From positions 846,058 to 910,057 of the forward strand of contig NZ_LT606946.1 in assembly GCF_900095175.1 (NCBI RefSeq): a DNA stretch of 64,000 nucleotides, given 5' to 3'. Below are positions 62,715 through 64,000 of the stretch, one piece after another. Under the pieces are notes generated by a model that worked only from the letters and a program-made list of their open reading frames with translations, was not told the DNA's origin and ran no database searches. Within the stretch, counting starts at the first letter, position 1. Each line of letters begins with the position of its first letter. The DNA comes from Polynucleobacter necessarius (GTDB lineage Bacteria > Pseudomonadota > Gammaproteobacteria > Burkholderiales > Burkholderiaceae). The position numbers were made by a program, and so were the translations under genes.

Positions 62715-63557
62715 TTAACGCTTCAGTCCTGGTGCATTCATGGTTCCGCCCTTAGCATTTACAGCCATATACATGGAGACTGCAATGGTATCTTCGGAAA
62801 TGTAGATTGGCTCTGGGAAGCGTTGTTGACGGTAACAGTCGTTTAAGCGACGTTGCATGGTCCAGAAAGTGCCGCTGGATACACGGTAGGCGGGCCAGTA
62901 ACCCCAGCCTAATGCAGCACCCTTCTCAACAGTTAAATTAGGCAGGTCCTGTAAGCGAATGCGTTTGCCATTAGACGCGTGGCATGATGCACAGGAGAAA
63001 TCCATTGGACCACCCTGATAGAAGAATGATTGCTTACCCATTTGGTAGGCCTGTTTTTCTTTCGGGTGCTTAGCAACGACATTAATCGGCATACCCTTAG
63101 ACTCTGCGACGACATATGCCACAACAGCCTCTAGATTCTTTCTTTTGCCCTTGCTAAATCCTGCCTTGATGATCTCGTTTGCATCATATCCTTGCAATTT
63201 GGTCATGCAGGTAACAAGGCGAGACTCCAAATCCTGTACTTGATTAGTGTCTTTAAAGTATTTCGGCAACTGTGTATAGGCGCCTTTAACTACACCAGGA
63301 CCCATACCTAAGTCACATTTTTGCAAAGATACATTCTTAGGCCCCATGGGCTTTTTCCAAATATCCTCACCAGCTGCCTCATACAAATCAGCAGGGTTAC
63401 CATCGGCAATCATTGCGCGATATTTTTCGATTTCGTCAGTTGGAGCCCCTCCAGTTGGAGTAGCGGCTGTAGAAGCCTCATTTTTTGCAGGACTAGAACA
63501 GCCCTGCAATACTGCAAATAGGCCAATAATGACGCCATATAAAATGCGTGTTTTCAT
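62715..63557 (-). CDS. soxA: SoxA cytochrome c subunit, one-haem form, lipoprotein-like start
   Basis: 280 residues. The N-terminus has a lipobox (LQGC near residue 19), unlike the plain signal peptide of many SoxA proteins. Only one haem site is present, CASCH at residues 189-193; the other CxxCH of two-haem SoxA is missing, the LQKCDLGMGPG and LVTCM segments keeping single cysteines. The reactive cysteine is Cys241 in RLNDCYRQQRFPEP. It links the sulfane end of thiosulfate to SoxY. Confidence 0.92.
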   Translation of the reverse strand: MKTRILYGVIIGLFAVLQGCSSPAKNEASTAATPTGGAPTDEIEKYRAMIADGNPADLYEAAGEDIWKKPMGPKNVSLQKCDLGMGPGVVKGAYTQLPKYFKDTNQVQDLESRLVTCMTKLQGYDANEIIKAGFSKGKRKNLEAVVAYVVAESKGMPINVVAKHPKEKQAYQMGKQSFFYQGGPMDFSCASCHASNGKRIRLQDLPNLTVEKGAALGWGYWPAYRVSSGTFWTMQRRLNDCYRQQRFPEPIYISEDTIAVSMYMAVNAKGGTMNAPGLKR

Positions 63558-63593
63558 GGTAACCCTTTTATAGTTTTAATATGCGTACTGATA

Positions 63594-63902
63594 TTAAGAA
63601 GCCGTAGCTTCATCAGTACGTTTGTCGCCTTTGCTATCGTTCCAAGTCACAACAATCTTGTCGCCCTTAGCACCCTTGTACTTAAAGTTCAAGAAAGGGT
63701 CTTTAGATACTGCTGGGCCAAATTGACCATTGAATACATCTTTGCCATTGGCTTTGACATTGATTGTGCTGATAAACCAAGCTGGGATAACCTTACCTGA
63801 TGGGTCTTTCCGCTGACCGGACTCCATATCATGCTTCATCAAAATTTTTACATCTACAGTACCGCCGTTTTCAGCAGCTCTTACGCGCATTGGATCAGCC
63901 AT
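63594..63902 (-). CDS. soxZ: SoxZ, subunit of the sulfur carrier
   Basis: 102 residues with the SoxZ fold: VDVKILMKHDMESGQRKD near the start and FGPAVSKDPFLNFKYKGAKGD in the C-terminal half. It has no signal peptide, as usual; it is exported as a complex with SoxY, whose Tat signal is outside the window. It lies 48 bases after the soxY end. Confidence 0.95.
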   Translation of the reverse strand: MADPMRVRAAENGGTVDVKILMKHDMESGQRKDPSGKVIPAWFISTINVKANGKDVFNGQFGPAVSKDPFLNFKYKGAKGDKIVVTWNDSKGDKRTDEATAS

Positions 63903-63950
63903 TTTGGTTCCTCTCTATGTATGAATTGTGTTTATTAATGTGCTTCGGGA

Positions 63951-64000
63951 TTAACCGCCGCAACCACCAAGCGTTACCTTGACTTCTTTAACGGCCATTA
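63951..64000 (-). CDS. soxY: SoxY C-terminal end
   Basis: The last 15 codons of a minus-strand gene are visible. They read MAVKEVKVTLGGCGG and a stop codon. The GGCGG end is the swinging-arm cysteine of SoxY, to which thiosulfate-derived sulfur is bound. The rest of the gene lies outside the window. Confidence 0.9.
   Translation of the reverse strand, partial: MAVKEVKVTLGGCGG

Overview
The window looks like part of a Burkholderiales chromosome. The tig-clpP-clpX-lon block, pyrG-kdsA-eno-ftsB order, a BktB-like thiolase and an AcnB-type aconitase, together with moderate GC, fit Polynucleobacter best. That assignment is inference from protein character, not a database match. Most of the window is dense housekeeping sequence with five tRNA genes. 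No insertion sequence, prophage, CRISPR array or rRNA gene was seen.

Layout. 0-7.6 kb: end of rimO, a beta-ketothiolase, serB and mfd on the minus strand, then ispD-ispF of the MEP isoprenoid pathway. 7.6-16 kb: tRNA-Leu, the proteostasis block tig-clpP-clpX-lon, tRNA-Val, a PpiD-type periplasmic chaperone. 16-31.4 kb: tesA divergent from a YbbA-type ABC ATPase, purL, a spermidine-synthase-like gene, acnB, pyrG-kdsA-eno-ftsB, hslO, gltX. 31.5-31.9 kb: a tRNA-Ala/Glu/Asp operon with a clear terminator. 31.9-47 kb: envelope and accessory genes (M48 lipoprotease, ankyrin protein, small K+ channel, glyoxylate-metabolism genes) mixed with holB, tmk, mltG and ygfZ. 47-56 kb: yciB, bolA, a parvulin, gloA, ybiT, gcdH, mnmH. 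56-64 kb: a sulfur-oxidation locus on the minus strand (soxY-soxZ-soxA-soxX-soxB, a DsrE-like protein, a metallo-beta-lactamase-fold hydrolase, a small cytochrome c, and three YeeE/YedE sulfur transporter genes).

The most notable signal is gene decay. From about 32.8 kb to 59.9 kb, at least seven genes carry lesions: an amber codon in a membrane-anchored exonuclease, a deletion in hydroxypyruvate isomerase at an 8-bp repeat, frameshifts in a DUF3108-type protein, a DUF1289 protein, a queuosine-precursor transporter, a YeeE transporter and a metallo-hydrolase signal peptide. An eighth, msrB, seems to have lost its original start. In the first 32 kb I found only one comparable oddity, a PpiD protein without its parvulin domain. 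The essential genes between the lesions are intact. This pattern suggests ongoing genome reduction, as in endosymbiotic Polynucleobacter, although three of the lesions sit in homopolymer tracts and could be sequencing errors or slippage sites.

The sox genes would encode periplasmic thiosulfate oxidation on the SoxYZ carrier, with SoxAX loading the sulfur substrate and SoxB hydrolysing off sulfate. The linked YeeE/YedE proteins probably move thiosulfate or related sulfur compounds across the inner membrane. I found no convincing new defence or biosynthetic system.
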